DNA of 32,891 bases from a virus, in IMG/VR virus record IMGVR_UViG_3300027816_000272, positions 1 through 32,891 of that record. One strand, given 5' to 3'. Both the position numbers and the translations under genes were made by a program. Shown in pieces: positions 8,045 through 16,690 of this stretch (position 1 is the stretch's first letter; the number at the start of each line of letters is the position of its first letter). The notes below the pieces were generated by a model, which was not told the DNA's origin, did not search any database, and saw only the letters and a list, made by a program, of their open reading frames with translations.

Positions 8045-8479
8045 TTATCGTGTAAAACTCTTCAGCATCCAACCATGTTTTTGATGAGCGTCTAGAATAT
8101 CTTGTAAGAAGTTACCTACAGCAGGTTCGTCAGCAGCGTCAGCAACAGCAATACCTGTACGAAGTTCCATGATAAATTTATCATTGTCAGCGGCAAGTTC
8201 AGACATCATTACGACTGGTGCAGGTATCGCTACGTTAAAAGTAATCTTGGACAATTCACTCATTCTTCCAAGAGTTGTTGGAGCATAAGAATTTAACGCA
8301 CGAATGTGTTCTGCGATTAGATCAGTTTGATCAAACACTGCCTCATAGAATGTACCAAGAAAACCATGATACTCAGCAAAGTTTGGACCTTCTACATTCC
8401 AATGATAGGTATGTGCTTTAAAGTACAAAGCAAAGTTCGTACCAAGAATAACCTTCATTTGTTCGATTAGTTGTTCCAT
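8045..8479 (-). CDS. dps: Dps-like ferritin (DNA-protecting iron-oxidising protein)
   Basis: A 144-residue four-helix-bundle protein of the Dps family, which forms 12-mers that oxidise and store iron and shield DNA from peroxide damage. The Dps ferroxidase pattern is present: His26 (YHWNVEG), His38 (AEYHGF), Asp53 and Glu57 (DLIAEHI). These match E. coli His51, His63, Asp78 and Glu82 in spacing. The position of E. coli Asp67 is Gly42. The basic N-terminal DNA-binding tail of E. coli Dps is absent. The gene is four bases from gp16 and three from gp17, with AAAGG upstream, so it should be a late gene co-expressed with packaging proteins. It is probably host-derived, though its base use looks like its neighbours. 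Confidence 0.9.
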   Translation of the reverse strand: MEQLIEQMKVILGTNFALYFKAHTYHWNVEGPNFAEYHGFLGTFYEAVFDQTDLIAEHIRALNSYAPTTLGRMSELSKITFNVAIPAPVVMMSELAADNDKFIMELRTGIAVADAADEPAVGNFLQDILDAHQKHGWMLKSFTR

Positions 8480-8483
8480 AATT

Positions 8484-8885
8484 TTATTTATTTCCTTTGA
8501 TCATTTTAAGTAATTCGGTAGTGGAGCCAACGAAGATTGCTTTATCGACGTTGACTCCTTTACTAGACTCCGACTGAGGTGCAAGCTCTTTTTTTCTTTT
8601 TTGTAACTCTAGTAAATCTTTATTCATCTCAGCCAGATTTTTCATCATTGTGGCTAAGACTTCATATGCTCTTGGTGACTCTGATTGATTCGCAACTGAA
8701 GCTAATTCAGTCAATGCTCGGTTACCATTATCAATCAATGAACGCATATTTGTACGAGCAAATTCAGCATCGGCATCAATTTGATTAGCACTATCATCTA
8801 TTACAACAGGCATTGTTTCGATTCGGCCTTCTTCAATAGGCTCAACATCAAAGATTTCAGATAAATTTTTATTCAGTTTTTTCAT
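8484..8885 (-). CDS. gp16: Terminase small subunit gp16
   Basis: A 133-residue mainly helical protein (T4 gp16 is 164 aa). It assembles into rings, recognises DNA ends or pac-like sites, and regulates the gp17 ATPase. The central coiled-coil-like stretch (RAYEVLATMMKNLAEMNKDLLELQKRKKEL, residues about 72-101) is the conserved core in T4-like phages. Its start overlaps the gp15 stop as ATGA. Identification rests on this core and on gene order gp15-gp16-(dps)-gp17. Confidence 0.88.
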   Translation of the reverse strand: MKKLNKNLSEIFDVEPIEEGRIETMPVVIDDSANQIDADAEFARTNMRSLIDNGNRALTELASVANQSESPRAYEVLATMMKNLAEMNKDLLELQKRKKELAPQSESSKGVNVDKAIFVGSTTELLKMIKGNK

Positions 8886-9883
8886 GATAATGTATCAGGC
8901 CATTCTTTAATCGTTTCAATAAATCCAAAGTCTGCTGGCGGTGCGGCTGTTGTTGGATTAGGCTCAACAATTACCGCAGCAGCATTGATTGAAGTTGTAT
9001 CTAGCGTAGACACATTATATCTTGCTCCAGAATAATCACCTGTAAGTGTATAGCCAGTTTGTATATACTTATTACCACCAGTAATGACTAATGTGCCAAG
9101 TGAAGTGTTGCTGAAGTATTCTACAGTACCAAAGAATCCATTGGCACTATCACGGAGTGTTTCTCCAGTTGTAAACACATTGTTACCATTCGCATAGTCA
9201 ACATAGACTTTTTGAATTTCTTTTGAGGTAAGATCAATGTTGATATTGGTATTAGCAGCATTAATAATTTTACCTGTTTTGACTGGTGGCCAGATGAAAC
9301 TCTTGGCTGTAAACGTTAAATCCCAAACAATAATTCGTGTTGTACCATCACCCATGCCACCTTCATAATCAACTGTCGATGCTACTGAATTAAGTATGAT
9401 AGGCACTGTGTACTTCTGATTCATTTGAGGAATAAAATCTACTACAACACTAAAATCTGGTGTGAAGAATGGTAGTATTTGTTCCAGTATTTGTGTGCCA
9501 TCTTCTGTGTTGCGAACATAAATTGATAAACTAAATTCAAAGTTATATGGCACAGGTAAATATTGTGTAGCAACTCCGGTGTTTGTAGCAGCAGCAAAAT
9601 TCTGTAGTGTGGAAATCTGTTTACGACTTGAATCATACTCAAGGTTGTCAAGATTAAATGACATTCTTGGTATTACAGAGTTTATCGATTTGATCAAATT
9701 TGGATCAGAAGTAATCTGTGTCAGATATCTTTCTTTAGGACCATATGACAATGGTACTTTAAGTTTTTCTTTTGGGCTACCAGATTGTGTATAACGAACA
9801 ATTTCAAGATCATTGAACATTGTACCAAACACAACCACCATTTTACGAATGGTGCGATGATAAAATTGAGAATTACCTAACAT
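8882..9883 (-). CDS. gp15: Tail sheath stabiliser / tail terminator gp15
   Basis: A 333-residue protein (T4 gp15 is 272 aa). It caps the finished tail as a hexameric ring and joins it to the head neck. The opening LGNSQFYHRTIRKMVVVFGTMFNDL is characteristic. The C-terminal 110 residues carry an extra beta-rich, Gly/Thr-rich part (FTTGETLRDSANGFFGTVEYF) that T4 may lack. I chose the ATG at 9881-9883, giving a one-base TGATG overlap with gp14 and GGAG seven bases upstream, over an in-frame TTG one codon earlier. Confidence 0.93.
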   Translation of the reverse strand: MLGNSQFYHRTIRKMVVVFGTMFNDLEIVRYTQSGSPKEKLKVPLSYGPKERYLTQITSDPNLIKSINSVIPRMSFNLDNLEYDSSRKQISTLQNFAAATNTGVATQYLPVPYNFEFSLSIYVRNTEDGTQILEQILPFFTPDFSVVVDFIPQMNQKYTVPIILNSVASTVDYEGGMGDGTTRIIVWDLTFTAKSFIWPPVKTGKIINAANTNINIDLTSKEIQKVYVDYANGNNVFTTGETLRDSANGFFGTVEYFSNTSLGTLVITGGNKYIQTGYTLTGDYSGARYNVSTLDTTSINAAAVIVEPNPTTAAPPADFGFIETIKEWPDTLS

Positions 9884-10788
9884 CAAGGTTCTCCAAACGG
9901 ATTCACTTCCGTAAAGTCAATGATACCATCACCCGCTGCTTCAATACGAGCATTGTCAATGATGTCTTCAAATGCTGTGTTTTGAACTGGAGCATCAGAA
10001 GCAAGTGTGACTGTCCATTGTGAAGAACTTGTATTACCTTTCACATTAGCCGATGCGACAAAATCACCCTGCATTCTATACACATCAATGTATGAATTTG
10101 GTTGAAAATCGTAAACTAGTGCTTGTGCTGTAGCAGAAGAGAGATTTGAACCTTGATATACAATTTCATCGTTAAGAAATTTACCTGAACCAGAGCCTAA
10201 TGAAATACGAAGTTTTGGATAGTAATTACGAATATTGCCATCGATTTCTGAAATGCCTGTTTCAATAACTTCATTTGAAAAGTAAAACTGTTTCATTTTC
10301 AAAGCATACACATACACATTACCACCTCGACCACGACCTAATGTATAAAACATGGCTTGATCGTTTTCTGATTCTACACTGGTAATCTCAAAGAAACTTG
10401 TAGTCATTGGTATGTAAATCAAGTCACCTTCAAGAGGTCTTGTTAAACCATTAACCGCATACCTAAATCTCAGTCGTGAGACAAGCAATGTTGCTTCATC
10501 ACGAATCTCTAAACCAAACTTAGATATGAAATCTTGTTCACCATCAAAGCCGTTTACATTTTCTAGATACATTTCAATTGGATGTGCAGTGCGATATTCT
10601 TTCAAAACATCTTCACCAAACAGATAGTCTACTTGATCACGTGTTGTGCGTGGTAAATAATAAACATCCAAGCCATAAATCTTGAGTGCTTCAATGACAA
10701 GATTTTCGACCAATAACTGTTCTGGAGTGATGACATTGCCACCACCCAGCTTTGACGGAAAATTATTAAAATAAAAGTTAGTTGACAT
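9883..10788 (-). CDS. gp14: Neck protein gp14
   Basis: A 301-residue protein (T4 gp14 is 256 aa), part of the gp13-gp14 collar that seals the filled head and accepts the tail. The N-terminus TNFYFNNFPSKLGGGN followed by TPEQLLVENLVIEALKIYG and VYYLPRTTRDQVDYLFGED is typical of the family. Later segments include LIYIPMTTSFFEIT and a Phe/Tyr-rich KMKQFYFSNE. It overlaps gp13 by one base (TAATG) and gp15 by one base, so the 13-14-15 set is likely translated in a coupled way. Confidence 0.94.
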   Translation of the reverse strand: MSTNFYFNNFPSKLGGGNVITPEQLLVENLVIEALKIYGLDVYYLPRTTRDQVDYLFGEDVLKEYRTAHPIEMYLENVNGFDGEQDFISKFGLEIRDEATLLVSRLRFRYAVNGLTRPLEGDLIYIPMTTSFFEITSVESENDQAMFYTLGRGRGGNVYVYALKMKQFYFSNEVIETGISEIDGNIRNYYPKLRISLGSGSGKFLNDEIVYQGSNLSSATAQALVYDFQPNSYIDVYRMQGDFVASANVKGNTSSSQWTVTLASDAPVQNTAFEDIIDNARIEAAGDGIIDFTEVNPFGEP

Positions 10789-11741
10789 TAGCCAGTAAAG
10801 ATTTCCGAAGGTAGTGAACCCATTTGATAAATCTGTTCTTCCATCTCTTTGATTTCTTCTGATGCTTCATCATAAATTTTCTGACCATTCAGCGTAACAC
10901 CACCCGGCATTTGAATACCTTCAAACTTTTTAAGGTTGTTACCCCACTGCTGTTTGATTTTTGCTGTAGCCAATTGTTTCAGAAAACGATCATTCCACAC
11001 ATCAGTCGTGCCTTCAATTTGAATGGCTGAATTACTATGCGTTAATGTTGGTGGTCCAACTAATGTCAAACTTGTGGGCGACTCAATGTTACCAACTTGT
11101 TTTGATTCTGTGCCAATAGTAATGAAATCAAATGGTACAATTTCTTGGTCAAATTTTGTACCGTAACCCACGATTGTATTTGATGATGGATCACCCGTTA
11201 CTGTACCCGTCAACACAATTGTTTCTGGTCGAATTGTGCGATAGCACTCAACGACAACCCATTCACCTGGTTGAACATCTCTTGACCAATCAATGTCAAG
11301 AAACACTTTGTTCTGATGACGATTAAAACGGAATTGTGGTGTACCAGAGAACAATAGATTCAATGTACGAAGGTGCTGCATGGTAATTTCGTATGACACA
11401 TACGATACCGACGTAAAGTCATAAAGATCATGTAGACGCAACTGATAACGCAAATCAAACATATTGATCGATGCGTTAGACTGATCAAATGGAAAAATAC
11501 CCGTAACAAATTGTACGGCATCAGGACAATAAATCCATTGACGATCAATATCCGCTTGTGTGATCTGATGTTTCATGTACAGTTTTTCTGTACCGTCATA
11601 ATGATAATCACGCCAAAAATTAAGCGCATCATCAATTCGATCATCTACCTGATCATCGTCAACGTTGATTTCAATAACCGGAAATCCTAGTCTACGCAGG
11701 CAGTAATCTTTGAATTGTTGTCTTGTGTTTATAGTTGCCAT
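10788..11741 (-). CDS. gp13: Neck protein gp13
   Basis: A 317-residue protein (T4 gp13 is 309 aa). With gp14 it forms the head-tail connector above the portal. Recognised by INTRQQFKDYCLRRLGFPVIEINVDDDQVDDRIDDALNFWRDYH-type N-terminus, the central TGTVTGDPSSNTIVGYGTKF beta insert, and the helical end with ATAKIKQQWGNNLKKFEG and IYDEASEEIKEMEEQI. It is the first classical head-completion gene after the fibre cluster, three bases beyond a fibre repeat protein. Confidence 0.95.
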   Translation of the reverse strand: MATINTRQQFKDYCLRRLGFPVIEINVDDDQVDDRIDDALNFWRDYHYDGTEKLYMKHQITQADIDRQWIYCPDAVQFVTGIFPFDQSNASINMFDLRYQLRLHDLYDFTSVSYVSYEITMQHLRTLNLLFSGTPQFRFNRHQNKVFLDIDWSRDVQPGEWVVVECYRTIRPETIVLTGTVTGDPSSNTIVGYGTKFDQEIVPFDFITIGTESKQVGNIESPTSLTLVGPPTLTHSNSAIQIEGTTDVWNDRFLKQLATAKIKQQWGNNLKKFEGIQMPGGVTLNGQKIYDEASEEIKEMEEQIYQMGSLPSEIFTG

Positions 11742-11744
11742 AAG

Positions 11745-12572
11745 TTATGGATTCTGATTTGTTGCTCTTTGGAAATTAGAGTTTGCTGCCAATATTGTAT
11801 ATGTATTCGCTGCTGTTTTTATAACATTGAACGAATATATGTCAATAGATTCTTGTTGTGTTGCCGCAAAAGAAGGTGCAGAATTACCCAAGTAAAACGG
11901 TGCCTGTAATACACCATCGACGTAAACATTAGCACGAAATCTTGTTGCACCTTGTTTCAACAAAATTGCTGTAGTAACTGATTGACCTATTCCTAGTTGT
12001 GAATCAAGGGTGTTCTGTGTATTTGCTCTCAGATTAAAAGTTACATTTGCAGTGGTATTTGATGAAAAGAAATATACTGTATTATTCTGCAAATCAATGT
12101 TTACATTACCACCTACTGCTGTTGTAAAAACATTGGCAGTCTCAAATACTTGCGTAAGTGATATTTGTAAATTTGAAGTAAGTGTGTTACTTGCAATTTG
12201 ACCTGCTACGATGTTGTTAGCACGAATACTGTTTGGTGCTAAGTCATCACCAGTAATTGTTTGTGCGGCAAGAAGATTGCCTGTGATTGTGCCAGCAACA
12301 ATGTTATTACCACGAATGGCATTATCAACAATATTATTACCAGAAATTGAGCCGTCTGCGATTAAATTGCCTGTGATTGTGCCAGCAACAATGTTATTAC
12401 CACGAATGGCATTATCAACAATATTATTACCAGAAACAGAACCATCAGCAATAAGGTTTCCCGTAATGGCACTTGCAACAATATTATTTCCACGAACGGC
12501 GTTTGATGCAATCTTGTTTCCAAGAATTGCACCATCTGCTATACGACCCGACTCTACTTTTTGTTCAGACAT
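11745..12572 (-). CDS. Decapeptide-repeat fibre protein with C-terminal beta domain (275 aa)
   Basis: Residues 10-130 are about eleven 10-residue units of the type GN(N/L)I(V/A)xxxIx, for example GNNIVASAIT, GNLIADGSVS, GNNIVDNAIR. Residues 150-265 form a beta-rich domain (VTFNLRANTQ, IGQSVTTAILLKQGA, then an end with YTILAAN) that is closely matched by the C-terminus of the 215-aa protein two genes upstream. Such repeats occur in phage fibre and whisker proteins. The map position next to gene 13 is that of T4 wac (fibritin), but no sequence link to fibritin is visible. Exact role unknown; a virion fibre is most likely. Confidence 0.75.
   Translation of the reverse strand: MSEQKVESGRIADGAILGNKIASNAVRGNNIVASAITGNLIADGSVSGNNIVDNAIRGNNIVAGTITGNLIADGSISGNNIVDNAIRGNNIVAGTITGNLLAAQTITGDDLAPNSIRANNIVAGQIASNTLTSNLQISLTQVFETANVFTTAVGGNVNIDLQNNTVYFFSSNTTANVTFNLRANTQNTLDSQLGIGQSVTTAILLKQGATRFRANVYVDGVLQAPFYLGNSAPSFAATQQESIDIYSFNVIKTAANTYTILAANSNFQRATNQNP
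12276..12436. repeat. 71-bp perfect direct repeat, two copies offset by 90 bp
   Basis: Positions 12276-12346 and 12366-12436 are identical over 71 bp. The 90-bp offset equals three decapeptide units of the encoded protein. Perfect identity at the DNA level, beyond what the protein needs, points to recent duplication or gene conversion. Confidence 0.9.
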
Positions 12573-12893
12573 TTACATACCCCCAAACAAAAAGACATCA
12601 TCAAAAATGTCTGGAGGTGATACTATGTTATTTCCAGATACAGCATTATTCGCAATCAAATTTCCCGTAATTGTGCCAGCAACAATATTGTTACCAGCAA
12701 TAGCCTCAACAGCAATCAAATTTCCCGTAATTGTGCCAGCAACAATATTGTTACCAGCAATAGCCCCAACAGCAATCAAGTTGCCAGTAATCTGACCCTC
12801 TACAATATTATTACCAGCAATGGCGCCAGAGGCAACCAAATTACCAGTAATACTTGTTGTACTAATAAGAGGTGTGCGAACTTTTTGAATCAT
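12573..12893 (-). CDS. Short decapeptide-repeat fibre protein with FGGM C-terminal tag (106 aa)
   Basis: Almost the whole protein is decapeptide repeats (GNLVASGAIA, GNNIVEGQIT, GNLIAVGAIA). It lacks a globular domain and ends in SPPDIFDDVFLFGGM. The same tail, with one change, ends the 172-aa protein at 31754-32272. The start follows the previous stop within four bases and has only a weak ribosome binding site, so it is probably coupled to the 215-aa gene. It may be a fibre segment or linker. It could also be a remnant of a larger fibre gene, but the clean ends and conserved tag argue against decay. Confidence 0.7.
   Translation of the reverse strand: MIQKVRTPLISTTSITGNLVASGAIAGNNIVEGQITGNLIAVGAIAGNNIVAGTITGNLIAVEAIAGNNIVAGTITGNLIANNAVSGNNIVSPPDIFDDVFLFGGM
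12661..12780. repeat. 60-bp tandem repeat, two copies (58 of 60 identical)
   Basis: Copies at 12661-12720 and 12721-12780 differ at two positions. Each encodes two decapeptide units. The unit length in frame makes gain or loss of copies harmless to the reading frame. Confidence 0.9.
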
Positions 12894-12897
12894 TTAT

Positions 12898-13545
12898 TTA
12901 ACCAAAACCGTATGATGTTCTTGAGCCCAAAATTGAATATGTGTTGGCTCCTGTTTTTATTGTCGTAAAAGTGTACACATCCAACTGTTGACTTGTAAGT
13001 GATGTAGAGTAAGTAGGCCTACTATTGCCACTCCATCTGGTACTATTTGCTTGATACACACCATCAATAGAAAGATTAGCCAAATACTGTATGCCACCAC
13101 CCTGCGTCATTATAAAAGCTGTCGTAAGTGACTGTCCATTCCCCATCAAACTATCAAGAGGAACTTGAGGACTTACTCGCAAATCAAATGTAACATTTCC
13201 AGCTGTATTGCCAGTCAAATAATACACTGAACTATCACCAACAAAAATACTTACGTTACCATTCGCTGAACCTGGTATTAGATATGTGTTTTCCAGTAGA
13301 CGATTAATTGGTAAAAGTTTTGTAGAAGGCAACGAAGACTCAGCAATTGCCACACCATTGACCGTATTTCTTCCAAGATTTAAATTAACACCAATAGTAA
13401 TGGTGTTGGAAGCAGGATTAAATGATATGCTACGATTTACGTATTCAACATCCGCTCTTCCAGACAGACCTGGCTGCAAGCCGAAATAAAATTCTTTGTT
13501 TTCATTTACGGCTTGCAGTATTGGTAATGTAGTTACTGATAACAT
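12898..13545 (-). CDS. Fibre/structural protein with shared C-terminal beta domain (215 aa)
   Basis: Residues 1-90 hold a strand-rich segment (FNPASNTITIGVNLNLG) with the naming pattern of phage fibre coat modules. Residues 95-215 (YYLTGNTAGNVTFDLR, GNGQSLTTAFIMTQGG, then VYTFTTIKTGANTYSIL) match the C-terminal domain of the 275-aa protein at about one residue in three or better by eye. There is no decapeptide array. It starts inside the junction with the 1028-aa gene (TAAATG). Function beyond virion structure or adhesion is unknown. Confidence 0.7.
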   Translation of the reverse strand: MLSVTTLPILQAVNENKEFYFGLQPGLSGRADVEYVNRSISFNPASNTITIGVNLNLGRNTVNGVAIAESSLPSTKLLPINRLLENTYLIPGSANGNVSIFVGDSSVYYLTGNTAGNVTFDLRVSPQVPLDSLMGNGQSLTTAFIMTQGGGIQYLANLSIDGVYQANSTRWSGNSRPTYSTSLTSQQLDVYTFTTIKTGANTYSILGSRTSYGFG

Positions 13546-16500
13546 TTATGCCTGTGCTTCTGTCCACGACAATCTAGAGAAGATAGATGCTGCCCCCGTA
13601 CCAACGTTTCGGGCACAAATTGTAATGATATCAGGTCCATCGGGAAAGAAACCACGATTTGGATCAAGTGTTCCTCCACCCAAAATACTATTACCCAAGT
13701 CACGAACTAAGTTAAGTTCGACTGAAGTTGTTGTCAAGTTCGTTGTACCACCAGATGAGTTAGTGAAGAAGCCGTAGATAACTTCACCACCATCAATTCT
13801 TGTGTCTGCGCTATGATTAATATATTGAACCAAACTTGAACCACCGACTGAAGCCCACTGTGGTGTAGCATTTGCAGTTGATGCATTCAAAAGAATTTCC
13901 ATCAAGAACTGACCACCAGAGAGGAGGTCTAATTGACGTAGAATCATTTGCATACGATTAACTACTTCACGATCACCAAGTCTTGAACCAGGAACACCAT
14001 TACTAACCGATGGTGAAATACGGAAACTTTGTATTGCCATACGCTGACCAGGAGGTATGCTTCTTGCAACTGGCATACCTTGAGTAAACACGAAAGACTT
14101 ATCATCATCGTAACGACCATCCATAATTACAGAAGTACCCCAATGACTCAATCTAGGTGAATAACCTGGCGCATGAAGTTCAACAGAAGTTGGCGAAGTT
14201 GATGAGAACGTAAACGTTTGTGCTGTATTACCCATTGGAATAAATGTCACAAGACCTGTGCCACCAATTTGTGGTGCTTGTGAAAGTTGAATCGATACAC
14301 CAGGAGTAACTGAAGTAATAATTGCTGTACCAGGAATGTTAGCATTACTTACATACATGCCAGGTTGAATGCCAGTCGTTGCTTGACCTGCTACCAAATT
14401 CAATACTGTGCTTGTCGTAGACATCACACAGTTGATGGTGGCACCAGTTTGGCCACGTGTAAGATTATTAAATGTCCAACCCGATGGTGAATTATTTGAA
14501 ATGCCATTATAGTTAATGAATTCGCTCAGACCACCAGGTCCACCGTATACCCACAATGTACCTGCTGTTGGGAAAACTGAAGCATTTGCTACGTTCATTG
14601 TATTGTCACCGGAGTTCATCGTTGCTTGAAGTCTGGTTCTACGTGAGAACGTATTTGTTTCATAACGTGCGGGCAAGTTACCTGAACGCATATATGCTTC
14701 ATAGTTGACGTTATTATTAACTACTTTATGGCAGTAGATAATGTTACCATCTGTAGCACGGAATCCCCAACGAACAAAACCAGCACCATACCATGAATAA
14801 TCTAGATACAACATTTGCATTCTGCTTAAATCAATATTATATCCTGATGGTCCTGTTCCATTACAGCGATCTATATTCCACTCTGATTGCGTATATTTAA
14901 AATCAATAGTTTTGTTTGCAACTGCTTGGAAAAGTGGAGTTTCACCACGATACGCAGGAGAAACATGTAATCTTGTGTCAGATTGAATTTCAATGACACG
15001 ATATGACATACCTTTGATAACGATATAGTCACCAACTTCAAGTTCAGAAGAGAACTTGGTTGTTACACCGTTGACATTCACACCATCAATCTGTGTATTT
15101 GAAGTGTTTGCACTGATGTAACCAGAAATTTGACGAGTTGATGAACGTCTAACAGCCGATAATGTTGTACCGTCATATTCAAAAAACAATCCGTTTTGAT
15201 CATCAAACATACCAACACGGTTAATAGCACCAAACCAACTATTGACGGTTATACGATATAAGCCTGTCGCTGTAGAAGATGATGGTGTGCTATTTGCAAC
15301 ATAACGGAATGTATACGGATCCAGTGTTTCAAAAACATTAAATGTTCCGTTGTATGCCACCTCATTACAATTGGTGACATTAATTGATACGTTTGCATCT
15401 AAGAAGTGAGGCTCTTTTGTTTTGACTGTTACAACCACACCTGAACTGATAATACTATCAACACGCATCGCCGGCTTCATCAACGTACCAGTTGACATCT
15501 GAATACCTTTACCAGACTGGTAACGGAAATAACGGCGTGTCTGACGAATCAATTGATTATTATGACCTTCTGCTGCTGTACCAAATTCAACACCACCATC
15601 ATATGCACGATGTACGATTGTTGAACGACCGGCAGAGAACAAGTTTGCCAGTGAAGAAGTGATACCACCAGAACTTACTGGTGCTACGTTAGCATCAATA
15701 CGGAAAGTAGTATTAGAGTAGACGCCAGTAATTGTGTAAGTACCGTTTGGTGTACCAGATGTTGCAGCAAATGCACCCTGAATAATAACTTCATTGCCTA
15801 ATGACAAACCATGTGGCTGAGTTGTTGTAATTTGACCGTTTGCAAATGTGCTGATGAAGTTAATGTTTGCAATACCAATATTAGCACGTGAGTACACTGA
15901 ACCGTTTGCAACAGCACTTACACCAGGAATGTTAATATTAACGTTTGCTATGCCTGCTGCTGTGTTAATGTAACGTTGTTTTGTTGTGTAACGAATTGCA
16001 TGGCCTGGTGTTACTGAATCGACCATGAATGTTCCATCAGCAGGTCCCCATGCCGTATCTGTTACAAAAACTGGAGTGTTTACAGCAACAGTGTTTGCGG
16101 TGTAAACTGTAACCACGCTGGAATTGGAGTTGACTGCAATGGCTGTTACAGTTAGTGGTCCACCAGTAGAAAAAATGGTGTTTGCACTTGTGTTTTGGTA
16201 TGCATATGGTCGATTATTGACAAGAGATAAAGATTCCCATTTCGTTGATTGAGTGGAATATTCAAAGTCAGTATCAATCAATGCTTGTGGTTGACTTGTT
16301 CTGAATTTATTTACTGGGTCAGTATACAGTTCTGACGGAGTAAACTTCTCTTCATACTCATCAATGACAACTTGCAGATCGTCGGTCGCCGACATTGCAG
16401 TTGTATTGTACTGAAGAACGATACTTGTCGTTGCTGCTCCAGTAGTGTTGTTTGTCGATGTTGAATATGAGGTAATTTTCAGATTTGGATCTGAAAAATT

Positions 16501-16632
16501 GTAGATTACCTGATTCGTGTTCAGATTCGTAATGAGAACGAATCTCTCTCTTTGAATGATTTGATTAAATACAATCGTTCTGCTTGACGGTGTGAACGAG
16601 AAGTATGTATCAGATAATACTTTTCTAGCCAT
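13546..16632 (-). CDS. Large virion structural protein, tail fibre or baseplate-linked (1028 aa)
   Basis: The N-terminus (residues 20-105: RFVLITNLNTNQVIYNFSDP, then SIVLQYNTTAMSATDDLQVVID) is a domain I recall from marine T4-like phages. Residues about 165-460 hold repeated Ig-like modules with NGTY/NGTF turns (PNGTYTITGVYSNTTFRI, YNGTFNVFETLDPYTFRY). Residues about 580-665 hold a conserved phage domain with DLSRMQMLYLDYSWYGAGFVRWGF and a later LPARYET. The C-terminal third is beta-rich. It lies where T4 has genes 9-12, after a late promoter and with GGAG upstream. A baseplate or fibre-connector role is inferred. Confidence 0.75.
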   Translation of the reverse strand: MARKVLSDTYFSFTPSSRTIVFNQIIQRERFVLITNLNTNQVIYNFSDPNLKITSYSTSTNNTTGAATTSIVLQYNTTAMSATDDLQVVIDEYEEKFTPSELYTDPVNKFRTSQPQALIDTDFEYSTQSTKWESLSLVNNRPYAYQNTSANTIFSTGGPLTVTAIAVNSNSSVVTVYTANTVAVNTPVFVTDTAWGPADGTFMVDSVTPGHAIRYTTKQRYINTAAGIANVNINIPGVSAVANGSVYSRANIGIANINFISTFANGQITTTQPHGLSLGNEVIIQGAFAATSGTPNGTYTITGVYSNTTFRIDANVAPVSSGGITSSLANLFSAGRSTIVHRAYDGGVEFGTAAEGHNNQLIRQTRRYFRYQSGKGIQMSTGTLMKPAMRVDSIISSGVVVTVKTKEPHFLDANVSINVTNCNEVAYNGTFNVFETLDPYTFRYVANSTPSSSTATGLYRITVNSWFGAINRVGMFDDQNGLFFEYDGTTLSAVRRSSTRQISGYISANTSNTQIDGVNVNGVTTKFSSELEVGDYIVIKGMSYRVIEIQSDTRLHVSPAYRGETPLFQAVANKTIDFKYTQSEWNIDRCNGTGPSGYNIDLSRMQMLYLDYSWYGAGFVRWGFRATDGNIIYCHKVVNNNVNYEAYMRSGNLPARYETNTFSRRTRLQATMNSGDNTMNVANASVFPTAGTLWVYGGPGGLSEFINYNGISNNSPSGWTFNNLTRGQTGATINCVMSTTSTVLNLVAGQATTGIQPGMYVSNANIPGTAIITSVTPGVSIQLSQAPQIGGTGLVTFIPMGNTAQTFTFSSTSPTSVELHAPGYSPRLSHWGTSVIMDGRYDDDKSFVFTQGMPVARSIPPGQRMAIQSFRISPSVSNGVPGSRLGDREVVNRMQMILRQLDLLSGGQFLMEILLNASTANATPQWASVGGSSLVQYINHSADTRIDGGEVIYGFFTNSSGGTTNLTTTSVELNLVRDLGNSILGGGTLDPNRGFFPDGPDIITICARNVGTGAASIFSRLSWTEAQA

Positions 16633-16678
16633 TTCGACTCCAAATAATTGGGTAATTGATTATTTTTTAAAATCTCTA

Positions 16679-16688
16679 CTATTTAGTC
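16679..16688 (-). promoter_or_regulatory. Late promoter core (GACTAAATAG) before the 1028-aa gene
   Basis: The minus strand reads GACTAAATAG in the 58-base gap upstream of the 1028-aa gene, about 47 bases before its ATG. It nearly repeats the elements before gp18 and at 23258-23269. Confidence 0.65.
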
Positions 16689-16690
16689 TT

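Noticed and set aside
9881-9886. TTG one codon upstream as the gp15 start
   Set aside because: The ATG right after it has the better spacing from GGAG and gives the usual one-base overlap with the gp14 stop. The same reasoning rejects TTG at 32605-32607 and GTG at 23985-23987.
11745-12572. The 275-aa protein as T4 fibritin (wac)
   Set aside because: The position fits, but there is no segmented coiled coil and no foldon-like end, so only a positional analogy can be claimed.
12211-12795. A 194-codon open frame on the plus strand
   Set aside because: It is the mirror of the decapeptide repeats in the 275- and 106-aa genes. It crosses their boundary, has no ribosome binding site context, and repeats PVIVPATMLLP only because the real genes repeat.
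12573-12893. The 106-aa gene as a broken piece of the 275-aa gene
   Set aside because: It has its own start, a conserved FGGM tail also found in another gene, and no frameshift-like remains of a C-terminal domain next to it.
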